Of a DNA stretch of 16,723 nt, positions 1 through 7,447 are shown piece by piece (position 1 is the stretch's first letter; the number at the start of each line of letters is the position of its first letter). Both the position numbers and the translations under genes were made by a program. The DNA lies in the NCBI GenBank assembly GCA_002407775.1, contig DHOP01000046.1, positions 379-17,101 on the forward strand. Reading direction: 5' to 3'. The notes under the pieces are model-generated. The model was not told the DNA's origin, made no database searches, and saw only the letters and a program-made list of their open reading frames with translations. This DNA is from Prevotella sp. UBA5387. GTDB taxonomy: Bacteria; Bacteroidota; Bacteroidia; Bacteroidales; Bacteroidaceae.

Positions 1-190
1 CGTTTGCGAGGCAAACATCTGCGTAATCCGCGAAATCTGCGTGCCCCCCTTTATCCATCACATAAGTTAACCACGCAAAACCTGTTAATTGCGTCATCTG
101 CATGCTTAAATCAAATATATTTTTTTACTTCATGGTTTCGAAACAAATCATTCACTGAAAATTTATTTTCTCCGTACAAGAAATTATTTC

Positions 191-260
191 GCCAATAACG
201 GGCAATAACGGACAATAACGGACAATAACGGACAATAACGGACGATAACGGACAATAACG
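191..260. repeat. 10-bp tandem repeat, seven copies
   Basis: Seven consecutive 10-base units of the form GACAATAACG run without gaps; the first two begin GCC and GGC, and the sixth reads GACGATAACG. An eighth unit starts (GACA) and breaks off. The period is close to one helical turn, so every copy presents the same face of the DNA. The array ends about 24 bases before a TAACTTTG promoter-like box. The reverse strand can be read as repeated peptide, but this is an artefact of the repeat rather than a gene. Copy number is likely to vary between strains (inference). Confidence 0.9.
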
Positions 261-283
261 GACATGAGGTCGGCGCGGTGTCG

Positions 284-291
284 TAACTTTG
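284..291 (+). promoter_or_regulatory. Bacteroidota-type -7 box (TAACTTTG)
   Basis: TAACTTTG matches the TAnnTTTG consensus of the Bacteroidota primary sigma factor. No TTTG or TTG lies at the usual 19-21 base distance upstream, where the GC-rich segment 268-280 sits. The promoter is therefore incomplete or activator-dependent. No convincing gene follows; the transcript would begin near 297 and enter the hairpin-rich stretch at 322. Confidence 0.4.
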
Positions 292-619
292 TTACTGAAA
301 TCGAGAAGCAAGAACGATTTAGGGCTTCGGCCCGGCAGACCTGATCACTCTGCTTTCGCCTCGCTACAAGATTCCAACACGCACCAAAGCGCTCTTTGAC
401 ATATTGCACAACAACAAGCCTACCGCATGAAGCGACAAAGCAACCAACATACCTCCCAAGTAGGGCCTGGTAATACCATTCGAAAACTCTCAACACAGGT
501 ACAAACTCTCCAAGAAAACCATCCTGGGCCTCCTCCCCGCCTCCATCACCCAGAATTGAGGATTGGCCACCCTATAAACCTCTGAGCTTACGACTTCGAA
601 TCGATTGCCGACTGGCTAG

Positions 620-654
620 CTTTATGCGTTTGTGACATGCCACGTTAGCACCCC
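620..654 (+). repeat. Left copy of imperfect 35-bp direct repeat bracketing the restriction island
   Basis: This segment matches 3230-3264 at 29 of 35 positions with no gaps. It comprises a shared CTTTATG, a variable six-base spacer, then a 22-base core (633-654) beginning TGACATG and ending in CCCC, with only two C/T differences. Both copies point the same way and lie on either side of the DpnI/DpnA genes. Such repeats fit a recombination or integration scar, or a dispersed intergenic repeat; the sequence alone does not decide. Confidence 0.6.
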
Positions 655-815
655 GATTATCTAAGACAATGGCGTAGCAAGGTCTGAAATCGATAAACGT
701 CGCTATGGTTCTCCTAATCAAATTAAAATAGGTCTTAATGACAATACTATATTCTAAGTTCGTACTGGAAACTTCAACATTTCCAAAATTACAAACAAAA
801 GTCTCAATATAATTT

Positions 816-833
816 ACTACTTTTGTAAGTAGT
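816..833. promoter_or_regulatory. Perfect dyad over the -7 box of the restriction island
   Basis: ACTACTT and its exact reverse complement AAGTAGT are separated by TTGT. The dyad overlaps TACTTTTG (818-825), a match to the TAnnTTTG promoter box, and lies about 30 bases upstream of the methyltransferase remnant. A protein bound here would cover the promoter, so it is a good operator candidate for control of the restriction genes. No upstream TTTG is found at the usual distance. Operator function is inferred from position and symmetry. Confidence 0.5.
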
Positions 834-861
834 CTACGGAAATGGTGACATATCAGCTAAC

Positions 862-1034
862 ATGATTATGGGAAAAACTCAATTGGCAAAACCCTTTGTT
901 AAATGGGCTGGTGGGAAGAAACTACTTGTATATAAATTCTAACATATTTGCCCAATATATACGATGGAAAGGAAATCATAATATATCAGAATTTTGCCGA
1001 CTAGAAAGCAATATTCTTTTATATTCAATATATA
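862..1034 (+). pseudogene. N-terminal remnant of a Dam/DpnM-type GATC adenine methyltransferase
   Basis: From ATG 862 (or 868) the reading gives KPFVKWAGGKKLL, the N-terminal SAM-binding signature of Dam-family D12 class methyltransferases, then a stop at 940-942 after 26 residues. Shifting one frame, the similarity seems to continue as ILTYLPNIYDG and then, after a further stop, AIFFYIQ; these resemble the LP..Y and GGGA-FF segments that follow motif I in Dam proteins. An intact homologue would have about 270-280 residues, so roughly four fifths is missing and the remnant ends directly at the dpnI start. The N-terminal signature is clear; the degraded continuation is less certain. Lost sequence includes the catalytic DPPY motif, so it cannot methylate DNA. 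Confidence 0.65.
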
Positions 1035-1042
1035 GAAATATT

Positions 1043-1804
1043 ATGGATTTACAACTTAACTCATCTTTGAAATCGGGTTATTATAGTGGGGCACAGATTG
1101 CAAGGGTGGTCACGGAAGATTGGCTTGCAAGAAACATGTATTGTCCAATATGTGGGAAACCCAAAATTAATCATTACGATCCAAACAAACCTGTTGCCGA
1201 CTTCTACTGCGACAATTGCTCTTCTGACTTTGAATTGAAGAGTAAAAGCAATAAAAGGGGTTCATTAGGTCGGGTGATCAGTGACGGTGCATTTGCGACA
1301 ATGATTGAAAGGATTACCTCTTTACGAAATCCAAACTTCTTCTTTCTAACCCATTATCAAAATGAAGTCATTAATCTTATGCTTGTGCCTAATTCCTTCT
1401 TTTCCCCATCTATCATAATTAGGAGAAAACCGCTTGCCCCGACCGCACGTCGTGCTGGCTGGATTGGTTGCAACATAGATATATCATCTGTCCCTGATAG
1501 TGGAAAAATTTTTATTATTAAAAACAAGAAGGAAATTGACCATGAGTTAGTAAGAGAAAAGTATCTTCAATCTAAAAAGGGGGCTTTTGAAAGCAAAGGC
1601 TGGCTCATGGATGTTTTGAATTGTATTGATAAGATAGATAAGCAAGAGTTCTGCTTACAAGATGTATATGACTTTTCTCCATCTCTACAAATTAGACATC
1701 CCCTAAATAACAATGTAGAGCCTAAGATACGTCAACAATTACAAATGCTTCGCGACGGAGGTTTCATTGAATTCTTAGGGAATGGATGTTACCGGAAATG
1801 TTAG
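1043..1804 (+). CDS. dpnI: DpnI-type restriction endonuclease, cuts adenine-methylated GATC
   Basis: This 253-residue protein closely resembles pneumococcal DpnI (254 residues), which cleaves GATC only when the adenine is methylated. From ATG 1043 the numbering coincides with DpnI: catalytic D53, E64 and K66 (VADFYC...FELKSK), zinc-binding C34, C37, C56 and C59, the conserved KPLAPTARRAGWIGCNID segment, and a C-terminal winged-helix half containing LNCIDKI and KIRQQLQ that in DpnI also reads methylated GATC. The frame stays open to 896, but those 49 extra codons overlap the dam remnant and have no counterpart in DpnI, so 1043 is preferred. No inactivating change is visible. Restriction of incoming Dam-methylated DNA is the expected role; the host must then lack GATC methylation. 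Its surroundings are AT-rich, suggesting acquisition. Confidence 0.93.
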   Translation: MDLQLNSSLKSGYYSGAQIARVVTEDWLARNMYCPICGKPKINHYDPNKPVADFYCDNCSSDFELKSKSNKRGSLGRVISDGAFATMIERITSLRNPNFFFLTHYQNEVINLMLVPNSFFSPSIIIRRKPLAPTARRAGWIGCNIDISSVPDSGKIFIIKNKKEIDHELVREKYLQSKKGAFESKGWLMDVLNCIDKIDKQEFCLQDVYDFSPSLQIRHPLNNNVEPKIRQQLQMLRDGGFIEFLGNGCYRKC

Positions 1805-1812
1805 AGTTTTTA

Positions 1813-1923
1813 TGATCAATATTTAACATTTAAAAAAGTCATAAATATTATAATTATTTGATTTTTAGATAATTACACGAACAATATTTGATCTTTTTTG
1901 ATCAAGAAAGTCAAAGTATGATC
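1813..1923. promoter_or_regulatory. Cluster of four GATC sites between dpnI and the methyltransferase
   Basis: GATC occurs at 1814, 1890, 1900 and 1920 in an otherwise very AT-rich 163-base intergenic region; three of the four are the larger palindrome TGATCA. The last three are 10 and 20 bases apart, so they lie on the same face of the helix. GATC is the target of both neighbouring enzymes. The cluster could be a methylation-sensitive or methyltransferase-bound control region for the downstream gene (inference). Confidence 0.4.
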
Positions 1924-1967
1924 ATTGTGGTAATTTATTAAATGGATTTCTGAAATTTGTTCCTGTA

Positions 1968-2981
1968 ATGGGGAACAATATTAAAGAAAATAATGGTCAT
2001 TGCCATGCTGGGAGGAACTTCCGGGATAGAAAATCCGGGAAAGATAAGCATTGTCAACAGACGAATAATATTATCCCAGATTCCAATTGTGATATTTCTG
2101 AAAATAATGGCATTCCCTTTTATTTCTCTTCAGACATTCACGATTTCAATCTTCTTCATGGAGACACTTTCTCCCTTCTCCCTGACTTCAACTTTAAGTT
2201 CGAGATGATATTTGCCGACCCACCCTATTTCCTTTCAAATGGGGGCATAAGTTGTCAAAGTGGCAAAGTTGTCTGCGTGGACAAAGGTGATTGGGACAAG
2301 GGGCTCACGCCCGAACAGATGCATGACTTCAACTATCAATGGCTCTCGCTTTGCCGTGAAAAATTGAAAGACAATGGAACTATCTGGGTGAGTGGAACCT
2401 ACCATAACATCTTCTCGGTAGCAAATTGCATGACAGAACTTGGGTAAAAGATTTTGAATTGTGTTACATGGGCGAAAACCAATCCACCCCCCAATATATC
2501 ATGTCGATATTTCACTTATTCCACTGAGTTTGTGCTTTGGGCACGTAAATCGGCGAAAAAGCCACATTACTTCAATTATGAACTCATGAAACGGCTCAAT
2601 GGTAATAAGCAGATGACCGATGTATGGCATCTTCCAGCTATTGCACGTTGGGAGAAGTCATGCGGTAAACATCCAACTCAAAAGCCTTTGAACTTGTTAT
2701 CACGCATTATATTAGCAAGTACTCGTCCTGGTGATTGGATTCTCGACCCCTTTACCGGAAGTAGTACAACAGGTATTGCCGCTAATTTGTTAGGACGTAG
2801 ATTTCTTGGTATAGACAAAGAAGTGGACTTCATGAATATTTCTAAAGATAGGCGACAAGAACTTTCAAATCCTGATATTTTCTCTACTTACCGCTCTAAA
2901 ATTAAAGATCTTGCAATTGTTGACAAATATTCTAATGATGCTGTTGAAGAGGAGATACCATCATGGGATCTTCCGTTCTAA
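1968..2981 (+). pseudogene. dpnA: DpnA-type GATC adenine methyltransferase broken by one in-frame TAA
   Basis: The 338-codon frame is a beta-class adenine methyltransferase closely resembling DpnA, the second methylase of the DpnII system, which methylates GATC including single-stranded DNA. Motif IV DPPYFLSNGG starts at codon 84, followed by VDKGDWDK; KTNPPPN and SCRYFT are near 171-183, GKHPTQKP near 233-240, and the SAM-binding motif DPFTGSSTTG is at 260-269. Codon 160 (2445-2447) is TAA in the middle of the conserved MTELG-KIL segment, where DpnA has GFKIL; both halves are in the same frame, so this is a nonsense change and not a frameshift. The catalytic and SAM-binding motifs fall on different fragments. 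The first ~50 residues lack an obvious counterpart, so the true start may lie later. Readthrough or a sequencing error remain possible. Confidence 0.85.
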
Positions 2982-2990
2982 TTTATTGAC

Positions 2991-3004
2991 GTTCAAATTT
3001 GAAC
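2991..3004. promoter_or_regulatory. Perfect 14-bp palindrome after the methyltransferase
   Basis: GTTCAAATTTGAAC is a perfect 14-base palindrome, nine bases after the methyltransferase stop. It could be a protein-binding site or a weak hairpin; there is no loop or T-tract, so a terminator is unlikely. Function unknown. Confidence 0.35.
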
Positions 3005-3177
3005 TTATCATTTAATCATATCGTTAATAAGCTATATTTAAATATGGGGGATTTTTTCGGGTTCGTCACTTTTGAAAAAGAAGTGGCCTGATGTGAGAAG
3101 AATCTCTTTCCAACACAACATCAATCAAATCAACTAATTGCCTGAATAGTCTATTCGTTCGAACATTTTAGAAGTAC

Positions 3178-3204
3178 AGTGAAGAGTTTGCTTTACTCTT
3201 CACT
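3178..3204 (+). terminator. Strong hairpin downstream of the restriction island
   Basis: AGTGAAGAGT pairs perfectly with ACTCTTCACT across a seven-base loop. It is the strongest stem after the methyltransferase gene, but only ATT follows rather than a run of T, so termination is plausible and not certain. It lies just left of the right copy of the 35-bp direct repeat. Confidence 0.45.
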
Positions 3205-3229
3205 ATTGTGGGAATTCGCGTTTTTGTTA

Positions 3230-3264
3230 CTTTATGACATTATGACATGTCACGTTAGTACCCC
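3230..3264 (+). repeat. Right copy of imperfect 35-bp direct repeat
   Basis: This is the partner of 620-654 in the same orientation, with 29 of 35 bases equal. The core at 3243-3264 differs from the left core only at two C/T positions. It also contains the palindrome TGACATGTCA and the direct duplication TATGACAT TATGACAT. It marks the right edge of the restriction island. Confidence 0.6.
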
Positions 3265-3268
3265 CCAC

Positions 3269-3450
3269 TTATTTTCTCGCTATCTTTCTCTCTTCATGCC
3301 GAAGGATTACCTCTATAAAATCCTTGGGGTAAAAGCAGGAGACCCCGGCATCTGCCTTGCTCTTGGATTTGAGAAACAGAGCCGCATGAACCTTCTGCCC
3401 CCCTTCTTGACAAAGGGTAATCTGTCCGCCCGACTTACTAATTGATTATA
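3269..3450 (-). pseudogene. Possible C-terminal scrap of an unidentified gene
   Basis: On the minus strand an open frame of about 58 codons ends with TAA at 3269-3271 and has no start codon at its beginning, where it is cut by a stop near 3450. The translation looks like real protein (for instance GVSCFYPKDFIEVILRHEER, Lys-rich end), more so than the opposing plus-strand frame of the same region, which I judge to be a shadow. I do not recognise the family. It may be the tail of a gene lost during island formation. Confidence 0.25.
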
Positions 3451-3503
3451 GACACTACCTGCCTCATCTCTTTGCAAAATAAAATTCTATTTTTAATCAT
3501 TAT

Positions 3504-3605
3504 TATGTTTGATAAACATAACAACTAATATGAAGATGTTTCGCAAAAAATATTATGAGGAAAGGGGATATACTATTCAGGACCTCAAGCATTGCCTATC
3601 CTCTC
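3504..3605 (+). pseudogene. Promoter-like box and truncated gene start of unknown family
   Basis: TATGTTTG (3504-3511) matches the TAnnTTTG box and sits inside a perfect dyad, TTATGTTT-GAT-AAACATAA (3503-3521). ATG 3530 follows and reads MKMFRKKYYEERGYTIQDL before the frame runs into the antisense of the MenE-type remnant at about 3585, where it stops resembling protein and ends at a TAG near 3665. It looks like the beginning of a gene cut off by a rearrangement. The family is not recognised. Confidence 0.3.
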
Positions 3606-3770
3606 CGCCTCGGTGCGAGTGGGTTTGCCATTGCCGGCCATTGGAATCTTATCGACGTGGATATTAGGCGATGATGCCACCAGAGTTGATAACGTTGTCC
3701 TTGCGCCCAAGAATGCGAAATCCCCCTACCCTTGACCATCTCCACGCGATCGTTGGTCTCAGGCTTCCCT
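3585..3770 (-). pseudogene. menE: Remnant A: frameshifted C-terminus of a MenE-type acyl-CoA/AMP ligase
   Basis: Read on the minus strand, three pieces of an adenylate-forming ligase tail appear in order: TNDRVEMVKG (from 3757), then after a +1 shift GFRILGRKDNVINSGGI (from about 3723), the hinge signature of this superfamily, then in another frame HVDKIPMAGNGKPT (from 3659), which holds the catalytic-lysine GK motif, ending at a stop at 3585-3587. About 50 residues normally found between NSGG and the GK motif are missing. The fragment therefore has a frameshift and an internal deletion and lacks the whole N-terminal domain. Assignment to MenE (O-succinylbenzoate-CoA ligase) rather than another AMP ligase rests on residue pattern and on the menaquinone genes elsewhere in the window. 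A second tail fragment lies at 7204. Confidence 0.7.
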
Positions 3771-3826
3771 TCGTGGTATCTTTGGCTTTATTCTAACACA
3801 AAAGAAGTTGGGGATCAATGTTTATC

Positions 3827-3841
3827 ATAGGCTAAGCCTAT
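3827..3841. other. Small hairpin upstream of the MFS gene
   Basis: ATAGGC and GCCTAT pair perfectly across a TAA loop. There is no T-tract. It lies between the MenE-type remnant and the promoter boxes of the transporter; function unknown. Confidence 0.3.
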
Positions 3842-3891
3842 AGTAGGTGATGACCAACATTTATCAAGTAAACTATTATCCCGAACCCAGG

Positions 3892-3907
3892 TAATTTTGT
3901 AATTTTG
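3892..3907 (+). promoter_or_regulatory. Two tandem TAATTTTG boxes before the transporter
   Basis: TAATTTTG occurs twice back to back (3892-3899 and 3900-3907); each matches TAnnTTTG. No good TTTG lies 19-21 bases upstream. Transcription from either would begin around 3905-3914, giving a very short leader before ATG 3925 or ATG 3937. Confidence 0.45.
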
Positions 3908-3924
3908 TGACCTGAAGCCAATAG

Positions 3925-5151
3925 ATGATTTTTGCGATGAAAAGAATATTTGCCCATAATGGAAACTTGTCCAAGCCAATGATATTCATCATTATGTTTG
4001 GAATAGTCAGTATGTTCTCGGACATGACTCATGAGAGCGTAACCAGTATCAGGGGCGTGTTCTTGTCTATTGTCGGTGCCTCGGCGGCTACGATCGGTTT
4101 TATTTCCGGATTAGGCGAACTCATTGGCTATGGGATGCGCTATGTCTTTGGGCGTATCGCCGACAGGACCAAACGCTATTGGCCGATGGTCTTTCTTGGT
4201 TATGCACTCGAACTTGCCGCCATTCCGGCATTAGCCTTGGTCGGAGAACATGGATGGATAGCCGCTTGTGTGTTGCTCGTGGTGCAACGAATGGGAAAGG
4301 CGGTGAAGAAACCTGCTAAGGACACCATAACTTCGTTTGCTTCGTTCGGTTTAGGACAGGGGAAGAGCTTTGCGATCCTTGAGTTACTTGACCAAATCGG
4401 TGCCTTTCTCGGTCCCGTTCTGCTCTATGTGGTCATGCTCTTTAAGACATCAGGGAGCAGCTTTGAGCGCTATTCCTTTTGTTTTGCCATGCTTATTATC
4501 CCAGCCGTTATTACGATGCTCATGCTTTGGTTAACCCGTCGCAAGTTTCCAAATCCAGAGCAATTCGAGCCAACGCCAAAAGAGTATACCCCATTCAAGA
4601 TGCAACGCCAATTCGTTTATTATATCATTGGCATTAGTCTTTTCGCATTCGGATTTATCGATTACTCATTGATCATCATGCATGTATCGAGGCTGAACAT
4701 ATTTAGTTCGGATACGATTCCTCTAATTTATGCCGGTGCGATGATTATCGATGCCATTGCGGCGCTCATCTTTGGATGGTTGTTTGATCATAGAGGTACT
4801 CTGGCACTTGTTCTGTCGACAATGTTGTCGGTCCTGTTCCCCATTCTCATCTTTGGATTTGGCTCTCGTGTTCCGGTGTTATGGGGCGTGGCGATGTGGG
4901 GCGTAGGTATGGGTGCTCAGGAAACTATCTTGAAAGCAGCCGTAGCGACTATGGTCCCGAAGCAAAGCCGAGCAACAGGTTACGGAATATTTGAGTGCTC
5001 GTTTGGCTTCTTTTGGTTTATCGGAAGTTGGTTGTTAGGTGCCCTATACGACGTTAACCTTACGGCCATGATCGTAGTGTCAATGGTTGCCCAACTCTTC
5101 GCCATTCCTATGTATATATTGTCTTATCGTAAAAGTCGCCAGACCATATAA
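3925..5151 (+). CDS. Major facilitator superfamily transporter
   Basis: This 408-residue protein has about twelve hydrophobic segments in two halves, as expected for MFS carriers, and the loop signature GRIADRTKR (76-84) between the second and third membrane helices. FSDMTHESV (31-39) and the conserved Q..G residues around 320-330 in the second half recall MFS exporters. The substrate cannot be told from sequence. Start: ATG 3925 gives the longest form; ATG 3937 (MKRIF) is equally possible, and neither has a clear ribosome-binding site. The gene stands alone: MenE-type debris lies upstream, and a 17-bp bidirectional hairpin follows. No damage is visible, and base composition is closer to the housekeeping genes than to the restriction island. 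Confidence 0.85.
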   Translation: MIFAMKRIFAHNGNLSKPMIFIIMFGIVSMFSDMTHESVTSIRGVFLSIVGASAATIGFISGLGELIGYGMRYVFGRIADRTKRYWPMVFLGYALELAAIPALALVGEHGWIAACVLLVVQRMGKAVKKPAKDTITSFASFGLGQGKSFAILELLDQIGAFLGPVLLYVVMLFKTSGSSFERYSFCFAMLIIPAVITMLMLWLTRRKFPNPEQFEPTPKEYTPFKMQRQFVYYIIGISLFAFGFIDYSLIIMHVSRLNIFSSDTIPLIYAGAMIIDAIAALIFGWLFDHRGTLALVLSTMLSVLFPILIFGFGSRVPVLWGVAMWGVGMGAQETILKAAVATMVPKQSRATGYGIFECSFGFFWFIGSWLLGALYDVNLTAMIVVSMVAQLFAIPMYILSYRKSRQTI

Positions 5152-5215
5152 TTGGAGAAGTGCTTCAGGATTGAATGATGGCTTGAAATTGGCCAAATGA
5201 TATTTTGTCGGAATA

Positions 5216-5265
5216 AAGTAATCCACCGACGTAGTCTTTGGTCTGACAACGTCGGTGGATTGCTT
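5216..5265. terminator. Bidirectional terminator between convergent genes
   Basis: A 13-bp perfect stem (5220-5232 with 5249-5261) extends to 17 bp with one G-T pair, around a 16-base loop. It lies between the transporter (plus) and the coiled-coil protein (minus). On the minus strand the stem is followed by a T-rich stretch (TTTATTCC). Confidence 0.8.
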
Positions 5266-5284
5266 GTAACTTGTAGCAAAAGAA

Positions 5285-5614
5285 CTACTTAGAAAGTTTT
5301 TTCAGCTGCTCACGCAACTTGATTGCTTTTTCTATTTCCTTCACCCTTTTCTTGTACTCCTTTGCCTGATTATTAAGCTCTTTGTATGAATCATTGGCAT
5401 CTTGAAACTCTTTCTTGGCATCCCTCGCCTTTGATTTGGCATCCTCTGCACTTCTCTTAATATTGTCATAATCAGATACCGCCTGAGAAAGTATGTTTTC
5501 AAGCTGCTCTCTCGGCATCGTACGATAGTCACCCTCCACCGCATTTTGTGCATTTGTCGTTTGCAATCCAATGACCATTGTAAACACAATTGTCAATAAC
5601 ATTGTTTTCTTCAT
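5285..5614 (-). CDS. Small exported coiled-coil protein, function unknown
   Basis: A 109-residue protein begins with a typical signal peptide: positive MKK, a hydrophobic stretch to about residue 17, and a likely cleavage after TTNA near 22. The mature part is almost wholly charged and helical, rich in Lys, Glu, Asp and Ala with heptad-like spacing from about residue 45 to 105, so a periplasmic coiled coil is expected. There is no cysteine for lipid attachment. A TATATTTG box at 5713-5720 (minus strand) would give a leader near 95 bases. I recognise no named family. It converges on the transporter and shares its terminator. Confidence 0.75.
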   Translation of the reverse strand: MKKTMLLTIVFTMVIGLQTTNAQNAVEGDYRTMPREQLENILSQAVSDYDNIKRSAEDAKSKARDAKKEFQDANDSYKELNNQAKEYKKRVKEIEKAIKLREQLKKLSK

Positions 5615-5712
5615 ATCACTAATTTGTTAAAGTTATAATATAATTGGGCTTATTAAAATGACTTATAAAAAACAACGGGCATTACTCTCTGTCTGATAAA
5701 TGATTATATATG

Positions 5713-5720
5713 CAAATATA
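5713..5720 (-). promoter_or_regulatory. TATATTTG promoter box for the coiled-coil protein
   Basis: On the minus strand this reads TATATTTG, matching TAnnTTTG, about 100 bases before the start codon. The upstream TTTG element is missing at the canonical distance, so strength is uncertain. Confidence 0.45.
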
Positions 5721-5817
5721 AAAGATTATTCTTAAAAAGAAAATTATTCGTTTGTAAATTTTATAATGAATAACGATTAGTTCTCTGATGTCTCAAATCG
5801 GAAGGATCGCAATGGAC

Positions 5818-6324
5818 TCATAACATTAGTATCCTTACCTCGGCATTGCTCATGGGATGAAGCTCGTTCATCGGCTTGTTAAAATAGACGCTCTGAATAG
5901 CCTTGTTGATGATGCCATGGCCTACCGCAAGCACGGTTTGGTTGGGGTAGGTTATCTTTATCCACGTGAGAAAGTTGCGTGCTCTACTCAACATCTTCTC
6001 TAAACTCTCTATGTCATCTGTCCATTTCTCATCCTTCAGATCAGGGATGAAACGCCCTGTAAAACTTCCCCAGTCACGTTCGCGCAATAGTGGTGTGGTC
6101 GTAACTTGCAAATCATGTGGGCGGGCTATGATCTCGCAAGTTTGTATGGATCGATAAAGATCGCTTGACACAAAGGCATCTATCGGTTCACTGGCCATGC
6201 GACGACTTAGGTCATTAGCCTGTTCTATTCCCACCTCATTGAGTTCTCCAGGCGTTTGGCCTTGCATGATACGCGCCTTGTTGTCCACCGTCTCGCCGTG
6301 ACGCACTAAATATAAAGTTGTCAT
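5818..6324 (-). CDS. Histidine phosphatase (phosphoglycerate mutase-like) family protein
   Basis: This 168-residue protein has the full catalytic set of the branch-1 histidine phosphatase family: the RHGET motif with nucleophile H9 and R8, R58 in DLYRSIQT, the acid E82 in RERDWG, and H136 in VGHG. At this length it resembles small stand-alone phosphatases of the CobC/PhoE/GpmB group rather than glycolytic mutases of about 230-250 residues. The substrate cannot be assigned; no cobalamin genes are nearby, so an alpha-ribazole phosphatase role has no contextual support. The gene is divergent from the DUF308 gene, sharing a 131-base upstream region that also carries a TAATTTTG box for this strand (6364-6371). 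Confidence 0.85.
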   Translation of the reverse strand: MTTLYLVRHGETVDNKARIMQGQTPGELNEVGIEQANDLSRRMASEPIDAFVSSDLYRSIQTCEIIARPHDLQVTTTPLLRERDWGSFTGRFIPDLKDEKWTDDIESLEKMLSRARNFLTWIKITYPNQTVLAVGHGIINKAIQSVYFNKPMNELHPMSNAEVRILML

Positions 6325-6385
6325 GAATGTCTATTCTTTGATGTTATTCTTCGTGTAAATTTACAAAATTATTATGAATATGGAC

Positions 6386-6416
6386 TTTGAATATTCGAAA
6401 ACTTGCCCTATCTTTG
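6386..6416 (+). promoter_or_regulatory. Consensus Bacteroidota promoter for the DUF308 gene
   Basis: TTTG (6386-6389), 19 bases, then TATCTTTG (6409-6416) matches the Bacteroidota consensus exactly. The start point should be near 6422, about 34 bases before ATG 6456. Confidence 0.85.
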
Positions 6417-6455
6417 CAATGATTCGAATCGATTACTCATTAAAGAAAGAAACCC

Positions 6456-7118
6456 ATGAATAAAGTTTTTCAAAGTAGCATCTTCCGTGCCATTAGTGCC
6501 ATCGTTGTAGGCGCACTACTCGTCAGATATCGTGAGCAAACCGTTATGGGAATCACCATTGCCATTGGGGTCATCTTTTTTGTATCAGGGTTAATAAGCT
6601 GCATCGCCTATTTCTCGGCTAAGCGTCATAAGGATGACGTCGAGATGTTCGACATGGCGGGTAATCGAATCATTCCCGAAACTCCGACATTCCCTATTGT
6701 AGGCATCGGTAGCGTTATCTTGGGCGCTTTACTTGCGTTGGCACCTGCTCTGTTTATCAATGCGTTGATGTATATCCTTGCCGCAATCCTTATTCTTGGG
6801 GCACTAAATCAGTATTTTAACCTGGCATCCTCCACAAAGTTTGCACGAATCGGTCTTTTCTGGTGGATATTTCCTACAATCATTCTGCTTATAGGTTTGC
6901 TAGCTGTCATTAAGCCAAGCGTCATTGCCACGGCACCTCTCTTTGTCATTGGATGGTGTATGATGGTTTATGGTGTTGTGGATTTAATTAATGCGATAAA
7001 AATCTACAGATGCCGTAAGGCCTACGAAAAAGCTCATATTCTGGTAGAGTCAAATTCTTCGGAAGATGTTTTACACAATGAACACATCGAAGATGACATC
7101 ACTCCCACTATTCAATAA
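6456..7118 (+). CDS. DUF308/HdeD-like membrane protein
   Basis: This 220-residue protein has about six membrane segments arranged in pairs (near 8-26, 30-53, 80-100, 103-120, 133-153 and 158-180), the pattern of the DUF308 family to which E. coli HdeD belongs. Small-residue-rich helices such as GIGSVILGALLALAP and IGLLAVIKPSV are typical. A cytoplasmic tail of about 40 residues is acidic (SSEDVLHNEHIEDD). HdeD is linked to acid resistance in enterics, but that role cannot be carried over here. It has a consensus promoter of its own, and no partner gene follows: the next sequence is MenE-type debris, then rsgA on the other strand. Confidence 0.8.
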   Translation: MNKVFQSSIFRAISAIVVGALLVRYREQTVMGITIAIGVIFFVSGLISCIAYFSAKRHKDDVEMFDMAGNRIIPETPTFPIVGIGSVILGALLALAPALFINALMYILAAILILGALNQYFNLASSTKFARIGLFWWIFPTIILLIGLLAVIKPSVIATAPLFVIGWCMMVYGVVDLINAIKIYRCRKAYEKAHILVESNSSEDVLHNEHIEDDITPTIQ

Positions 7119-7203
7119 CCGCCATTTTTCCCACAATGGTGTCCTGAATTTGGTTGACCCTCAACTATCTTTATCCTTTTAACAGTTGACTTCATTAGAC
7201 TTA

Positions 7204-7290
7204 TTACTTGTGCAGGTTGGCTATTCTTTCGGCCTCGGCGCAAGTGGGTTTGCCATTGCCGGCCATAGGGATCTTATCGACGTGGACATG
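7204..7290 (-). pseudogene. menE: Remnant B: C-terminal tail of a MenE-type ligase
   Basis: The minus strand reads HVDKIPMAGNGKPTCAEAER followed by IANLHK and two stop codons (7204-7206, 7201-7203). This is the GK-motif tail of the same kind of ligase as at 3585-3659. Upstream of the tail the frame is closed by a stop, and no earlier part of the enzyme is present. Over the shared block the two fragments differ mainly at third codon positions, so they separated while still coding for protein. The fragment is too short to function. It lies between the ends of the DUF308 gene and rsgA. Confidence 0.7.
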
Positions 7291-7293
7291 TTA

Positions 7294-7316
7294 GTAATGG
7301 ACAGTTGGTAGGCTGG
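7294..7316. repeat. Short repeat shared with the hairpin at 13554-13603
   Basis: The plus strand from 7294 matches the minus strand of about 13580-13601 at 20 of 22 positions; both contain GTAATGGACA and TTGGTAGG. It adjoins the MenE-type remnant. It may be half of a dispersed palindromic element. Confidence 0.35.
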
Positions 7317-7357
7317 TTCTTTCAAGCAGATTTCTTGCCATAGAAATAAGAATGGTG

Positions 7358-7386
7358 CAAAGGTAATGACCATTAAAGAGTTACAA
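7358..7386 (-). promoter_or_regulatory. Promoter without a downstream gene
   Basis: On the minus strand TTG (7384-7386), 18 bases, then TACCTTTG (7358-7365) makes a good promoter. It fires away from the rsgA end into a 16-codon frame (ATG 7339-7341 to stop 7291-7293) and then the MenE-type tail. It is probably an orphan promoter whose gene was lost, or the promoter of a short RNA. Confidence 0.5.
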
Positions 7387-7447
7387 GGATTCTACCAACA
7401 TTTTTGTCATTTAAGCCAAAAATCAGTTATCAAAAAAATCTCTAAAA

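Larger units (their letters stand above)
301..861. other. Gene-free stretch with decayed coding-like sequence and hairpins
   Basis: No intact gene is visible. A perfect GGGC-TTCG-GCCC hairpin lies at 322-333, and a GCAGA/TCTGC stem follows at about 335-353. In the plus frame starting at 323 the translation looks protein-like (for example the run PADLITLLSPRYKIPTRTKA), but stops interrupt it at 428, 461 and 557, so it may be a dead gene of unknown family. The 35-bp direct repeat copy lies at 620-654. From about 700 the sequence becomes AT-rich and leads into the promoter of the restriction island. I recognise nothing else here. Confidence 0.4.
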